A stretch of 64,000 bases of DNA from Anaerolineae bacterium (GCA_022824365.1 JAJEAA010000018.1:248001-312000); one strand, 5' to 3'. Shown: positions 1 through 10,216, counted from the stretch's first letter. Notes: a model not told the origin generated them from the sequence alone. Numbers and translations are program-made.

Positions 1-382
1 GCTTGTCGATCAATATCAGCTGATCATCACGCGCCAGCGCGCTAAGCGTCGATCGGATGGCGCCTCGCCGCATTTTCTTCGGCATCCGCTTTGTATAGTC
101 CCGGGGTTTTGGGCCATGCGCCAAACCGCCGCCGACGAATATCGGCGCGCTCTGAGCGCCATGACGCGCCCGACCCGTACCCTTTTGCCGATACCATTTC
201 GCGCCGGTCGCGCGGATTTCCCCACGCGAACGCGTGCTATGAGAACCTTGGCGAGCGTTTGCCATCTGCCGGACGAATGCCTGATGCATCAAACCGACAT
301 TGATCTTCGCCTCAAAGATATCGGGCGGCAGGTCAATCTGCGATACTTCTCGACCGGCGCTGTTCAACACTGGTAACTGCAT
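1..382 (-). CDS. rplD: 50S ribosomal protein L4 (partial, C-terminus outside window)
   Basis: This is the N-terminal 127 residues of ribosomal protein L4, which lines the peptide exit tunnel of the 50S subunit. The frame is open from an ATG at 382 to the left edge of the window. It shows typical L4 features: an N-terminal MQLPVLNSAGREV strand, the conserved block GAKWYRQKGTGRARHG, and the basic segment PKKMRRGAIRSTLSALAR. It is the last visible gene of the rpsL-rpsG-fusA-tuf-rpsJ-rplC-rplD operon and starts 30 bases after the rplC stop. An AGGAG-like ribosome binding site precedes the start. I see no frameshift. L4 can regulate the S10 operon in E. coli; nothing here shows whether that holds. 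Confidence 0.95.
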   Translation of the reverse strand, partial: MQLPVLNSAGREVSQIDLPPDIFEAKINVGLMHQAFVRQMANARQGSHSTRSRGEIRATGAKWYRQKGTGRARHGAQSAPIFVGGGLAHGPKPRDYTKRMPKKMRRGAIRSTLSALARDDQLILIDK

Positions 383-412
383 GGCCAACTCTCCTGTCTT
401 CTCCGCCGCCTC

Positions 413-1051
413 TTAAGCGCGCTTCGTGGCCGGGCGAATCATGACGATGCTGCCCCTGGCGCCGGGCACCGACCCCTTGACAGCCAAGAGGTTGTTTTCG
501 GCATCGACAACAACCAGCGGCAGGTTCTGCACGGTCACGCGATCATTGCCCATACGCCCCGCCATCTTCTTGCCCTTAAGCGTCCGGCCGGGCGTCGCGC
601 ACATCCCGATCGAGCCAGGCGAGCGCATACGGTCCGATTGACCGTGCGTCTTCGGTCCACGAGCGAAACCGTGACGCTTGATTGTCCCGGCGTGCCCGCG
701 CCCCTTGCTTGTGCCGATGACATCGACCAACTCGCCACGCTCAAAAACATCAACCTTGATTTCCTGACCCTCTTCAACCGCCAAATCACCGCGCTCCGCC
801 AGGCGAAATTCGCGCAGGTGACGCAGCGCCGGCAAATCGGACCGCTGCAAGTGGCCCAGTTGCCCCTTGGTCAATCTCTTGGGTTTGGCTTCCCCATAGC
901 CGAGCTGAACCGCGACATAACCATCCCGCTCGACATTTCGTATTTGCGTCACGTAGCAAGGTCCCGCTTGAATCACAGTTACCGGAACCACCGTGCCCTG
1001 TTCATCAAACACCTGGGTCATGCCCACTTTTTTGCCTATCATGCCCTTCAT
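413..1051 (-). CDS. rplC: 50S ribosomal protein L3
   Basis: Ribosomal protein L3 (212 residues) binds 23S rRNA near the peptidyl-transferase centre and starts 50S assembly. The canonical N-terminus MKGMIGKKVGMTQVF is present, as is the conserved loop region with TKGRGHAGTIKRHGF, the SPGSIGMCATPGRTLKGKKM block and the C-terminal IRPATKRA. An in-frame ATG exists at 1066, but the start at 1051 matches the family and has GGAGG eight bases upstream. It lies between rpsJ and rplD, as in most bacterial S10 operons. The gap of about 170 bases to rpsJ is longer than usual and holds no recognisable gene. Confidence 0.97.
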   Translation of the reverse strand: MKGMIGKKVGMTQVFDEQGTVVPVTVIQAGPCYVTQIRNVERDGYVAVQLGYGEAKPKRLTKGQLGHLQRSDLPALRHLREFRLAERGDLAVEEGQEIKVDVFERGELVDVIGTSKGRGHAGTIKRHGFARGPKTHGQSDRMRSPGSIGMCATPGRTLKGKKMAGRMGNDRVTVQNLPLVVVDAENNLLAVKGSVPGARGSIVMIRPATKRA

Positions 1052-1219
1052 GAGCGTAGCCTCCACTCAAACGCGCTTGCTATTCGTGGCTCGCTTGCGC
1101 GCCCGGTAATACTCGTGACCAGCCACCAAGATGGCTCGCCTCACGCGTCTGCCCTGCGATAGATTGCGGAGAGCAAATCCGCCGGGGCGGCTTCCGCAAA
1201 ACCTGTCGCGCTTGCTTTG

Positions 1220-1528
1220 TTAAATCTTGATCTCGATATCGACGCCCGCTGGCAAATTCAGCCGCATCAAGGTGTCGATGGTCTTGCTGTCCGGCTCCAG
1301 CACATCAATGAGCCGCTTGTGCGTCCGCACCTCGAAATGCTCTTGCGAGTCCTTGTCAATGAACGGCGAACGCCTCACCGTGAAACGTTCAATCCGCGTC
1401 GGCAGGGGCACCGGGCCCACTACCCGCGAACCAGTCCGTTCCGCCGTGTCCACGATTCGCTGCGCTGACTGATCGAGCACCCGATGGTCGTAAGCCTTCA
1501 GCCGGATACGTATCTTGTTCTTTGCCAT
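1220..1528 (-). CDS. rpsJ: 30S ribosomal protein S10 (NusE)
   Basis: S10 (102 residues, normal length) is a 30S head protein and, as NusE, a transcription antitermination factor. The sequence contains [18 protein letters not shown] at the N-terminus, the [14 protein letters not shown] loop and the [13 protein letters not shown] motif, all standard for the family. It sits directly downstream of tuf, so the str and S10 operons are contiguous, an arrangement known from several phyla. The tuf stop and the rpsJ start are about 90 bases apart. Confidence 0.97.
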   Translation of the reverse strand: MAKNKIRIRLKAYDHRVLDQSAQRIVDTAERTGSRVVGPVPLPTRIERFTVRRSPFIDKDSQEHFEVRTHKRLIDVLEPDSKTIDTLMRLNLPAGVDIEIKI

Positions 1529-1620
1529 TCCGCCACCTTTAACTCTTCAATCAGGACGCCGATCAGTTAAGACGAGCCGGGCGCTTGACCCGGCTCAGGT
1601 CCTTGCCTTCCCAGACAGAC

Positions 1621-2820
<1,200 letters not shown>

Positions 2821-2902
2821 TTGACAATCCCTCTTGTGAACTTGACGGCTTGAATATAAATGAGCGAACGAATCCTGACGGCCGGGGGCGCCCAGCCTCA
2901 TC

Positions 2903-5002
2903 TCAACGGGAGCCGGCTTTCACTGCCTCGGCAATACTTTCCGGCGCCACCGTATAGGTATCAAACTCCATACTGAAATTGCCGCGACCTTGCGAGTTGT
3001 TGCGCAGGTCATTGGCATAACCGAACATCTCGCCCAGGGGCACTTGCGCATTGATCACCGATATGCCTTCGCTATGCGGCTCCATACCTTGGATCACGCC
3101 CCGGCGCGAAGAAATATCGCCGACAACAGCGCCCGTGTATCCATCGGGCACAACGACTTCGACACTCATGGACGGCTCCAAAATCACCGGCCTGCCCTTC
3201 TGAATGCCTTCCTTCAAACACATCGAACCGGCGATGGTGAAAGCGATTTCGCTGGAATCCACCTCGTGATACGCTCCGTCAACCAACGCCGCTTTGAGGT
3301 TCACCACCGGATAGCCGGCCACCACGCCGCCTTGCATCGCCTGAGCAATACCTTTCCTCACCGCCGGTATATACTCCTTCGGTATTGATCCGCCGCGAAT
3401 CGCATCCACAAAGAGCAATTCGCCATCAGCGTCATCCTTTTCTTCTTCCGGTATCGGCTCGAAGCGAATCGTAACACGGGCATACTGACCCGCCCCGCCC
3501 GTCTGCCGCCTGAAGGTCGTATCGATCTCCACTGTCCGAGTGATTGTTTCTCGGTAAGCAACTCGCGGCCGGCCGACCCTGGCTTCGACGCCGTATTCGC
3601 GCATCAGGCGGTCCACCAAAACTTCCAGGTGCAACTCGCCCATGCCCTTGATCTTGGTCTGGCCCAGTTGGTCGTCTACCTCGATCTGAAAGGTCGGGTC
3701 CTCTTCCGCCAGTTTCCGCAGACCGATGCCCATCCGGTCTTGATCAGCCTTGGTGTTTGGCTCGATCGCGACCTCGACCACCGGATCGGGGAATGAGATA
3801 TTCTCCAGCAGGATCGGCTGGTTCGGCGCGCTCAAAGTATCGCCGGTGAAAGTTTCCTTCATGCCGATAACAGCTGCGATATCGCCCGCATGCACCTCTT
3901 TGACATCTTCGCGCCGGTCAGCGAACATGCGCACGATGCGGCCTATGCGCTCGCGTTGACCGTTAGCCGTATTGACAACCATCGTGCCCGCTTTAAGAAC
4001 GCCGGAATAAACACGGGTGAACGCCAACCTGCCGTAGGGATCGGCAACGATCTTGAAGACAAGCGCCGCCAAGGGCTCCTCGTCATCGGCGCGGCGAACC
4101 AGTTCCTTTCCGTCTTTCGGCCGCTCGCCCCTGACCGGCGGGATATCCAACGGCGATGGCAGCAAAGCCACAACCATATTCAAAAGCGCCTGCACGCCCT
4201 TGTTCTTCAGCGCCGAGCCACACATGACCGGGTGCAACTCGCCAGAAATCGTGCCGGCGCGCAAGCCGGCGAGAATCTCCTCGTCGGTAATCTCCTCTTC
4301 TTCAAGGAATTTCATCATCAAGTACTCATCGTGCTCGACGATCTTTTCAATCATCTCGCCACGACGCGTTTCCGCCATTTCCCTGTGACTCTCGGGAATC
4401 CTGTGATAATTGATATCCGTGCCTTCATCGTTGCCGTAAGTGATCAACTCCATCTTCAGCAGATCGATGATGCCTTCGAAGTTTTCGCCGCTGCCATAGG
4501 GCACTTGAATCACAACAGGATTCGCCTTCAGACGGTCAATCATCATATTGACGCAGCGGTCAAAATCGGCGCCGATACGATCCATCTTGTTGACAAAACA
4601 CATCCGCGGGACATTGTACTGCGATGCCTGCCGCCAGACTGTTTCCGATTGCGGCTCAACCCCGGCCACGCTGTCAAACACCGTCACGCCGCCATCGAGC
4701 ACGCGCAGGCTCCGCTGCACCTCAGCCGTGAAATCCACATGGCCCGGCGTATCAATGATGTTGATCTGATGATCATCCCAACTCGCCGTGACCGCCGCCG
4801 AAGTGATCGTGATGCCGCGTTCCCGCTCCTGCTCCATGTAATCCGTCGTGGCCGAACCCTCGTGCGTTTCGCCGATCTTGTGCACCATGCCCGTGTAATA
4901 GAGAACTCGCTCGGTGACGGTTGTCTTGCCGGCGTCAATATGCGCGATGATTCCGATATTGCGCACTCTGTTGAGATCAAAGCTCGGATTCGTCTTGGCC
5001 AT
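2903..5002 (-). CDS. fusA: translation elongation factor EF-G
   Basis: EF-G (699 residues, normal length) is the GTPase that drives ribosomal translocation and, with RRF, ribosome recycling. The N-terminal GTPase domain shows [51 protein letters not shown] and [11 protein letters not shown]. Domains II to V follow, including the domain IV segment [16 protein letters not shown]. It is preceded by rpsG (40-base gap) and followed by tuf, the classical str operon order. Confidence 0.98.
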   Translation of the reverse strand: MAKTNPSFDLNRVRNIGIIAHIDAGKTTVTERVLYYTGMVHKIGETHEGSATTDYMEQERERGITITSAAVTASWDDHQINIIDTPGHVDFTAEVQRSLRVLDGGVTVFDSVAGVEPQSETVWRQASQYNVPRMCFVNKMDRIGADFDRCVNMMIDRLKANPVVIQVPYGSGENFEGIIDLLKMELITYGNDEGTDINYHRIPESHREMAETRRGEMIEKIVEHDEYLMMKFLEEEEITDEEILAGLRAGTISGELHPVMCGSALKNKGVQALLNMVVALLPSPLDIPPVRGERPKDGKELVRRADDEEPLAALVFKIVADPYGRLAFTRVYSGVLKAGTMVVNTANGQRERIGRIVRMFADRREDVKEVHAGDIAAVIGMKETFTGDTLSAPNQPILLENISFPDPVVEVAIEPNTKADQDRMGIGLRKLAEEDPTFQIEVDDQLGQTKIKGMGELHLEVLVDRLMREYGVEARVGRPRVAYRETITRTVEIDTTFRRQTGGAGQYARVTIRFEPIPEEEKDDADGELLFVDAIRGGSIPKEYIPAVRKGIAQAMQGGVVAGYPVVNLKAALVDGAYHEVDSSEIAFTIAGSMCLKEGIQKGRPVILEPSMSVEVVVPDGYTGAVVGDISSRRGVIQGMEPHSEGISVINAQVPLGEMFGYANDLRNNSQGRGNFSMEFDTYTVAPESIAEAVKAGSR

Positions 5003-5041
5003 TTCTCATTCATTTCCCGCCTGTTTCCAGCGGGCTGCAAT

Positions 5042-5509
5042 CTAGCGAAAATGAGCAAAGGCGCGGTTCGCCTCTGCCATGCGATGCGTCTCGTCCTTCC
5101 GGCGGATGGCGCTGCCCTGCCCATTGTAAGCATCGAGCAGTTCATTCGTCAGCTTCTCGGCCATGCTCCGGCCGCTGCGGTCGCGCGCGAACTGAATCAG
5201 CCAGCGCATCGCCAGCGTCACCCCCCGCTCATGCGACACATCTATCGGCACCTGATAGGTCGAGCCGCCAACACGCTTCGGCTTCACCTCGACCGCCGGC
5301 GTCACGTTGCGAATCGCGATCTCGAAGACCTCGATCGGATCCTTCTTCGTCCGCTCGCCCATAGCATCCAGCGATTGATACATGATTCGCGTCGCCAGAC
5401 TCTTCTTGCCGCCACGCATCATGCGATTGATGAACATCGCCACATGCAGATTGCCAAACTTGACATCCGGCGGCGGCATTCGCTTCGGCGGTCGATTTCT
5501 CCTCGGCAT
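5042..5509 (-). CDS. rpsG: 30S ribosomal protein S7
   Basis: S7 (155 residues) nucleates assembly of the 30S head and contacts the E-site tRNA. The sequence begins MPRRNRPPKRMPPPDVKFGN and contains the conserved GGKKSLATRIMYQSLD, VEVKPKRVGGSTYQVP and AMRWLIQFARDRSG blocks. It is the second gene of the str operon, 76 bases after rpsL. The C-terminus ends MAEANRAFAHFR, typical of the short bacterial form. In E. coli S7 represses its own operon; no equivalent site can be assigned here. Confidence 0.98.
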   Translation of the reverse strand: MPRRNRPPKRMPPPDVKFGNLHVAMFINRMMRGGKKSLATRIMYQSLDAMGERTKKDPIEVFEIAIRNVTPAVEVKPKRVGGSTYQVPIDVSHERGVTLAMRWLIQFARDRSGRSMAEKLTNELLDAYNGQGSAIRRKDETHRMAEANRAFAHFR

Positions 5510-5585
5510 ACCTCAAACTCCTAATCTCGCAACCCATCTTCGCCCGGCAGCGGCAGCGCATAACGCTTGCCCCCCGCCAAGCAAC

Positions 5586-6002
5586 TTACTTGCTGCGCTT
5601 GGTCCCGTATTTGCTGCGTCCCTGCTCGCGGCCGTCAACACCGCTCGTATCCAGCGTGCCCCGCACGATGTGATAGCGAACGCCCGGCAAATCCTTCACG
5701 CGACCGCCGCGCACCAGAACAACGCTGTGCTCTTGCAAGTTGTGGCCCTCGCCGCCGATATACGCCGTCACTTCAATGCCGTTGGTCAAGCGTACGCGGG
5801 CGACCTTGCGCAGCGCCGAATTTGGCTTCTTCGGCGTCATCGTCTTGACTTGCGTGCAGACGCCACGCTTCTGCGGCGCCCCCTTCTGCTGGCGTGACCG
5901 CCGGTTCTTAAGCGCGTTAAAGGTGTACTGAAGCGCGGGCGCTTTATTCTTCTTGCCCTTGCTCCGGCGCCCCTTGCGCACCAACTGATTAATCGTTGGC
6001 AT
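5586..6002 (-). CDS. rpsL: 30S ribosomal protein S12
   Basis: S12 (138 residues) sits at the decoding centre and affects translational accuracy. It is recognised by [12 protein letters not shown] at the N-terminus, the [17 protein letters not shown] loop that carries the streptomycin-contact Lys, and [17 protein letters not shown]. The Lys in PKKPNSA is wild type, so nothing suggests ribosomal streptomycin resistance. It is the first gene of the operon, with a leader of roughly 180 bases after the promoter at 6190-6218. Confidence 0.98.
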   Translation of the reverse strand: MPTINQLVRKGRRSKGKKNKAPALQYTFNALKNRRSRQQKGAPQKRGVCTQVKTMTPKKPNSALRKVARVRLTNGIEVTAYIGGEGHNLQEHSVVLVRGGRVKDLPGVRYHIVRGTLDTSGVDGREQGRSKYGTKRSK

Positions 6003-6189
6003 TTATAACTCCGTCACTCTCTAATTCGGCGCTTCTCTTTTTAGACATGCAAACAGGCGCATCAAAACGCCTATTTCTCATTCTTTATGACGAGCCCCTT
6101 CGCGCAGGCAAAGCGCTTTCGCCATATTCGCTCAGTTCAGCCGGCAGCGCCTCATTCGAGGAGGTTGTCGGCCGGGTGTGCAATCGCGC

Positions 6190-6218
6190 ATCTTATCAAG
6201 TGGATTTTCCGCTGTCAA
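6190..6218 (-). promoter_or_regulatory. sigma-70-type promoter of the rpsL-rplD operon, with leader 6003-6189
   Basis: Read on the minus strand, TTGACA (6213-6218) and TAAGAT (6190-6195) are separated by exactly 17 bases, a near-consensus housekeeping promoter. Transcription would start near 6183, giving an untranslated leader of about 180 bases before rpsL. The leader holds a self-complementary AAAGCGCTTT (6110-6119) and a small AGGCG/CGCCT hairpin (6055-6072). Neither is followed by a U-run on the operon strand, so I do not call an attenuator. Confidence 0.8.
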
Positions 6219-6263
6219 GACAAATTTCATTCATAATAAAATAATCACGTCTTATGTCTTTCC

Positions 6264-6426
6264 CGCCGAGTACACCGAGTCAATTTGAGGGCGCAGCGCT
6301 TATGCTGGACATCTGACCCTCTCTTAACATCCGCAATCGTTGCTGCGCAGGCCGCCATCACAACCAACAGATTATCAAAATGGGCTTTTCTCTGGGTACT
6401 CTCTTTTCCTCTGTGAACTCGGTGGC
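6264..6426. repeat. intergenic inverted-repeat element, copy 1
   Basis: A non-coding element of about 163 bases is bounded by imperfect inverted ends. The left end reads CCGCCGAGTACACCGAG and the right end CTCTGTGAACTCGGTGGC. Just inside the left end is TCAATTTGAGGGCGCAG, found again at the same place in a second copy at 14435-14590. The interiors otherwise differ. It fills most of the gap between rpsL and the acyl-CoA dehydrogenase gene. It looks like a small non-autonomous palindromic repeat (MITE- or REP-like); no transposase is present. Confidence 0.6.
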
Positions 6427-6446
6427 AAACCCTTGTTTGCATGAAC

Positions 6447-7601
6447 TTACCGGCCCCGGAACAATTCGCGCACGATGATATTCCGCTGAATCTCGCTCGT
6501 GCCCTCATAGATCTGGAAAATCTTGACATCGCGCAGCAGTTTCTCCACCGGGTACTCTTTCATATAGCCGTAGCCGCCAAAGACCTGCACCGCATCCACC
6601 GCCGCCTTGGTCGCCATATCAGCGGCAAAGGCTTTGGCGTAAGCGGGGATCCTCGGATTGCTGATCCCGGCGTCAACCTGCCAGGCCGCCTGCCAGGTCA
6701 GCAGCCGGGAAGCCTCGTAATTGATCGCCATGTCAGCGATCTTGTGCCCCACCGCCTGATGCTGATAAATCGGCACGCCGAATGCCTCGCGCTCATTGGC
6801 GTACCGGATGCTTTCTTCCAGCGCCCGCCGCTGCAAGCCGCAAGCCGCCGCCGCCACGCCCGGCCGGCTGTAATCGAATACTTTCATCGCGATGTAGAAG
6901 CCCTGACCGACCTCGCCCACGATATTCTCTTCCGGAACCTCAACATCCTCAAATACGATCTCGGCTGTATCCGACGCCCGCTGACCCAGCTTGTCGAACT
7001 TTTTGCCCACGCTGACGCCAGGCGAGTCGCGATCCACGATGAAACAGGTCATGCCCCGATGCCCGGCGGCAAGATCCGTCTTGGCGAAGATCGTGAAGAA
7101 ATGCGCGTGGCTCGCGTTGGTGATGAATGTCTTGCTGCCATTGATGATATAGGCGGCCCCCTTCTTGTCCGCCCGCGTCTGTATGCCCGCCACATTCGAG
7201 CCGGCATTCGCTTCCGTAACGCCATACGAACAGAACTGCCCCTGCTCGCCCGCCCGCTCGCCGAGCCAATACGCCTTCTGCTGCTCATTGCCCGCGACCA
7301 AAATCGGCAGCATCGCCAGCGAATTTACGCCCAGGCTCGAGCTGATGCCCGTGCAGCCATAACCCAGCTCCTCGGAAACCAGCGCCTCTTCAAACGCCGA
7401 CGCGCCGACGCCGCCGTATTCTTCCGGGATCAACATGTTCACGATGCCAAGTTCGCGCGCCTTGTGAAAAATGTCTTCGGGAAAAATCGACTTTTCATCA
7501 TATTCAGCCGCCACCGGGATAATATTGTCCGCCACAAAATCCCGCGCCATCCGCGTCAGCATCTCTTGTTCTTCGCTCAATTGAAATTGCGGACCCGCCA
7601 T
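6447..7601 (-). CDS. acyl-CoA dehydrogenase
   Basis: This flavoenzyme (384 residues from the ATG at 7601) removes hydrogens from the alpha-beta positions of acyl-CoA and passes the electrons to ETF. The N-terminal helical domain contains EEYGGVGASAFEEALV. The middle domain has YGVTEANAGSN and KTFITNASHA for FAD and substrate binding. The C-terminal domain ends with IYEGTSEIQRNIIVREL, whose Glu (about residue 366) is the catalytic base of the short/medium-chain families. An upstream in-frame ATG lies at 7631, but GGAGGGAAGG just before 7601 favours the later start. Substrate chain length cannot be told from sequence. Two palindromes immediately upstream may be regulatory. Confidence 0.93.
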   Translation of the reverse strand: MAGPQFQLSEEQEMLTRMARDFVADNIIPVAAEYDEKSIFPEDIFHKARELGIVNMLIPEEYGGVGASAFEEALVSEELGYGCTGISSSLGVNSLAMLPILVAGNEQQKAYWLGERAGEQGQFCSYGVTEANAGSNVAGIQTRADKKGAAYIINGSKTFITNASHAHFFTIFAKTDLAAGHRGMTCFIVDRDSPGVSVGKKFDKLGQRASDTAEIVFEDVEVPEENIVGEVGQGFYIAMKVFDYSRPGVAAAACGLQRRALEESIRYANEREAFGVPIYQHQAVGHKIADMAINYEASRLLTWQAAWQVDAGISNPRIPAYAKAFAADMATKAAVDAVQVFGGYGYMKEYPVEKLLRDVKIFQIYEGTSEIQRNIIVRELFRGR

Positions 7602-7622
7602 AGCTGCCTTCCCTCCACGGTG

Positions 7623-7661
7623 AATTGACATCCGTCAATTTAATCTAACAGGGATTAGATT
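7623..7661. promoter_or_regulatory. two tandem operator-like palindromes upstream of the acyl-CoA dehydrogenase gene
   Basis: Palindrome one has arms AATTGA (7623-7628) and TCAATT (7635-7640) around CATCCG. Palindrome two has arms AATCTAA (7642-7648) and TTAGATT (7655-7661) around CAGGGA. Both are 18-20 bases long with six-base centres, the size of TetR- or GntR-family operators, and lie 22 to 60 bases upstream of the dehydrogenase start. No regulator gene is nearby. They could instead form RNA hairpins between the two genes. Confidence 0.4.
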
Positions 7662-8431
7662 TATTTTCCAGCCTCCCGCATCAACCGCAGCGCCGCGTCG
7701 ATAACCTGTCTTTGCTGTTCATCACGGCTGATCCCGGCCGGCTGATCGCCCGCCTGCTCGCCATACCAGCCAAACTGCGCATGATTGCCGCCTTGGACCA
7801 AGACCGTCAGCGCATCGGCCGGCAACTGTTGAAACGAGGCTTCCACTTCGTCAACGGAAGCCAGGCCATCGCGATCGCCATACACTGTCGCAACCGCCAA
7901 CTCTCCTTCCCGGAAATCGATATGCGCTTCCGGGTAAGCAGCCAGCAAAACCAATCCCTCGACCTTGCCCCGATTCTCATGCGCATAGCGAGCCGCCATC
8001 GCGCCGCCCAGGGAATGCCCGCCGATGACCCAGGTCGAAATCTGCGGATTCGCCTCAATGACAGCCGAAGCCGCTTCTATATCAAAAACGGCAAGGTTTA
8101 GCGGCATGGGACTTATGACAGCCAGAAAGCCGGCCTCAGCCACCGCTCGCGCCAAGGGCGCATAAGCCTCGGGCGGAACCCGACCGCCGGGATAGAAGAT
8201 AAGACCGCTTACTGCCTTGGCGGCTCTCGGCCTGAAGACAATCCAGGGCTCGCGGCTGACGCTTACAAACGCATCCGAGTGCAGCGCCGCTTCCGCCTCA
8301 GCCATGACTTCGCCAGCGGGCGCGCTGAAGTAAATCGCCAAGCCGCCCATTAAAATCGCGACAATCGCGGCTACTAAAAGTGTGAGCGCTGCGAAACGCG
8401 AGCGCGGACAGCGCGGCAGCGCAACTCTCAT
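7661..8431 (-). CDS. membrane-anchored alpha/beta hydrolase
   Basis: This 256-residue protein begins with a basic stretch and one hydrophobic segment (about residues 12-36), so it is probably anchored in the membrane with the enzyme domain outside. The domain is an alpha/beta-hydrolase fold: the nucleophile elbow GGHSLGG (Ser near residue 141), the acid in YGDRDGL, and the His in QGGNHAQFGWYG. FYPGGRV near residue 80 would form the oxyanion region. It resembles the AB-hydrolase_5 group of small esterases or lipases; the substrate is unknown. Its ATG overlaps the stop of the upstream FAD-protein gene (ATGA), which suggests translational coupling. Confidence 0.82.
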   Translation of the reverse strand: MRVALPRCPRSRFAALTLLVAAIVAILMGGLAIYFSAPAGEVMAEAEAALHSDAFVSVSREPWIVFRPRAAKAVSGLIFYPGGRVPPEAYAPLARAVAEAGFLAVISPMPLNLAVFDIEAASAVIEANPQISTWVIGGHSLGGAMAARYAHENRGKVEGLVLLAAYPEAHIDFREGELAVATVYGDRDGLASVDEVEASFQQLPADALTVLVQGGNHAQFGWYGEQAGDQPAGISRDEQQRQVIDAALRLMREAGK

Positions 8432-9420
8432 TTTGTCAGTTCGTCAGCCATCGCGTCGCCGGCCGCGATACCCGACATGAAAGCGCCTTCGACGCGACCT
8501 CGTCCGCCAAAGGCATCGCCGGCGAATACCAGCGGCGGCAGGTCCCGCGCCAGCACGCAATCTTGCGGATGCGTCGTCAACGGCACGGAATAACGCCACT
8601 TCTTGAGTTGCGTATGGTTGATCTTCGCGCCGGCGCTCAAATAAGGCAAGACCGCTGATTCCAGCTCGCGCACAATATCTTCTTCGGAGGCTTCCCAATT
8701 CTGCCGGCTGAATTTCGCGTTGGCGTGGCTGGTGATTACCGTCGACTTCGAGATGCCTTTCGCCTCATTATCCGCCACCCAATAAATGTCGCTCTGGAAA
8801 TTCTGCACCGCGCCCGGCTCCGGCAAATTCGCCTCGCCATCGATCTCGTGGATGCCACAAAGGCAAGGACCGAATCGGATCCGCCGCAGGTCAACCATAT
8901 CCTCATCGTGCAGATAAACCCCGCTCCGCGTCAGCAAAGCCAGCGTCTCCGGCATCGGCGGCGTCATTATCAAGCCAGCAGCCTCATGCGTATCCCCCTC
9001 GCTGTCCTCCAGCGTCCAGCCGTCGACGCTCTTCCGCGCGCTCAAGACCAGGCGACTCAGCCTGACGTCCAGATTCTGCCCCAGATGCTTGGCCAGCTTG
9101 TTCATGCCCCCGCGGGTGGCGTATCTTGGATGCCCATCGCCCGCCGTTCGCTTGACACTGCCATCGGACCAGCCCGTCCCCCAAACATAGACCAGGTCCA
9201 GCGCCAGCCACTCTTCCATCTGTTGCTGCAGCGTCTCGCCGCGCACGGTGAAAAACTGCGCCCCGTGGTCCGCCAAGCCCCCATCGCCGATCCGCCGCGT
9301 CGCCAGTCGCCCGCCGACGCTCCGCCCGCTCTCCAGAAGGCGAACGGATAAACCGCGCGCCTGCAAGGTCCGCGCCGCCATCAAGCCAGACATCCCTGCG
9401 CCAACTATCAAGACATCCAC
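8428..9420 (-). CDS. FAD-dependent amine-oxidase-like oxidoreductase (renalase-like)
   Basis: This flavoprotein of about 330 residues has the dinucleotide-binding motif VDVLIVGAGMSGLMAARTL at its N-terminus, then LLESGRSVGGRLATRR (the second Arg/Gly FAD motif) and DHGAQFFTV. Near the C-terminus LVFAGDAFGGRGRVEGAFMSG closes the FAD site. This set matches the renalase/NAD(P)-binding Rossmann amine oxidase group, and the substrate cannot be inferred. The longer frame opens at 9471, but a GTG at 9420 has AAAGGTGA just upstream and places the FAD motif at the very N-terminus, as is normal. It overlaps the hydrolase gene by four bases, so the two are probably co-expressed. Confidence 0.85.
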   Translation of the reverse strand: MDVLIVGAGMSGLMAARTLQARGLSVRLLESGRSVGGRLATRRIGDGGLADHGAQFFTVRGETLQQQMEEWLALDLVYVWGTGWSDGSVKRTAGDGHPRYATRGGMNKLAKHLGQNLDVRLSRLVLSARKSVDGWTLEDSEGDTHEAAGLIMTPPMPETLALLTRSGVYLHDEDMVDLRRIRFGPCLCGIHEIDGEANLPEPGAVQNFQSDIYWVADNEAKGISKSTVITSHANAKFSRQNWEASEEDIVRELESAVLPYLSAGAKINHTQLKKWRYSVPLTTHPQDCVLARDLPPLVFAGDAFGGRGRVEGAFMSGIAAGDAMADELTK

Positions 9421-9603
9421 AGAGTCACCTTTCGCCCCTCGCGCGCTCCCTGCCTTCAACAGCGCAATCATACCGCAATCAACCTGAAATGTTAGGTTCG
9501 CTCGCCCTCCGCTGTCCGGCCCCCTTATAATGCGCTTCTATTCCACGGAGCGGTGATTTTGGTGGATGTGGAACGCTGGCATTGATATCCGGTTTCCGCA
9601 ACT

Positions 9604-9648
9604 ACCCACCCCTCCCCAACGCTTTGGGGAGGGGCCGGGGGTGGGGTT
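9604..9648. repeat. GC-rich palindromic intergenic repeat
   Basis: A C-rich arm (ACCCACCCCTCCCC) and a G-rich arm (GGGGAGGGGCCGGGGGTGGGG) flank an eight-base loop, giving a strong potential hairpin. The rest of the 9421-9780 gap shows no gene. A related palindrome in the opposite orientation lies at 18571-18619. Such C/G-rich palindromes recur between genes in several phyla; their function is not known. Confidence 0.6.
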
Positions 9649-9780
9649 AGAAAAGGCATATCTACAGAATTCACCACTCCCCTATTCCAATGCCTCTTCA
9701 CAGACCGCTTCATGTATGTTACACTGTGTTTCCCTGGCGATATTAGCCGTATTGGGTCGGCAAACATCGCCAGCCATCAT

Positions 9781-10167
9781 GGGAGCGAACTAGATTCGAC
9801 GTTGGTGGCTGAAACCGCAGGGCAAGCCGTGGCGCCAAGACACGTTAAACTGGCAACGCACATAGGTGCAAAACCCAATTTCCAACCCCTTCCTATGGTT
9901 GCTTAGACAACCGGGATGAGGGTGTAGAGGCGATAGCCCTCTACCGCTCCTGCAGTATCGTCTCCCTTTGCGATCTGCAACGAGTGTCATAAAAAGTTAG
10001 GGTGCCCGCCGTCCACGCCGATAAGACGGCGCCAAGTCCCATCGGCTAGCCTCATGTGTACCGCGCCCGCTGGGACTGCATGACGCGAAACTCTTCAGAG
10101 GGCTAAGCTTGTAGATCTGCGAGATTCGAAACCAGCGGACCCGGGGGGCAGGTCCCCGGCGCTTCCA
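9781..10167 (+). ncRNA. ssrA: tmRNA (transfer-messenger RNA)
   Basis: The tmRNA rescues stalled ribosomes together with SmpB. The 5' end GGGAGCG pairs with CGCTTCC (10160-10166) to form the acceptor stem, followed by discriminator A; CCA is not encoded. The 5' domain carries the conserved GATTCGACG, and CGTTGGT (9799-9805) pairs with ACCAGCG (10131-10137) as helix 2. The tag frame starts at the resume codon GCA (9853) and encodes ATHIGAKPNFQPLPMVA, ending at TAG (9904-9906). At the position of the T-arm, CCGGGG and CCCCGG enclose GGCAGGT, not the usual TTCRA-type loop, which is very unusual. Length (387 nt) is normal. A Rho-independent terminator follows. Confidence 0.93.
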
Positions 10168-10177
10168 CTCCGCGCTG

Positions 10178-10210
10178 CCGCCCAGTCAAGTACAGGGCGG
10201 TTTTGCTTTC
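10178..10210 (+). terminator. Rho-independent terminator of ssrA
   Basis: CCGCCC (10178-10183) and GGGCGG (10195-10200) form a GC-only stem with an 11-base loop, followed directly by TTTTGCTTTC. It lies 11 bases after the tmRNA 3' end. Confidence 0.85.
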
Positions 10211-10216
10211 ATTGGC

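Noticed and set aside
6055-6072. Hairpin in the rpsL leader as attenuator
   Set aside because: The stem is only five base pairs and no U-run follows it on the operon strand.
9525-9793. Short open frames in the gap before ssrA
   Set aside because: They run through the GC-rich palindrome and the 5' end of tmRNA, lack ribosome binding sites and resemble nothing.
10121-10137. TTCGAAA at 10124 as the real T-loop of the tmRNA
   Set aside because: The flanking bases do not pair as a five-base stem, and the segment ACCAGCG just after it pairs with the 5' domain as helix 2.
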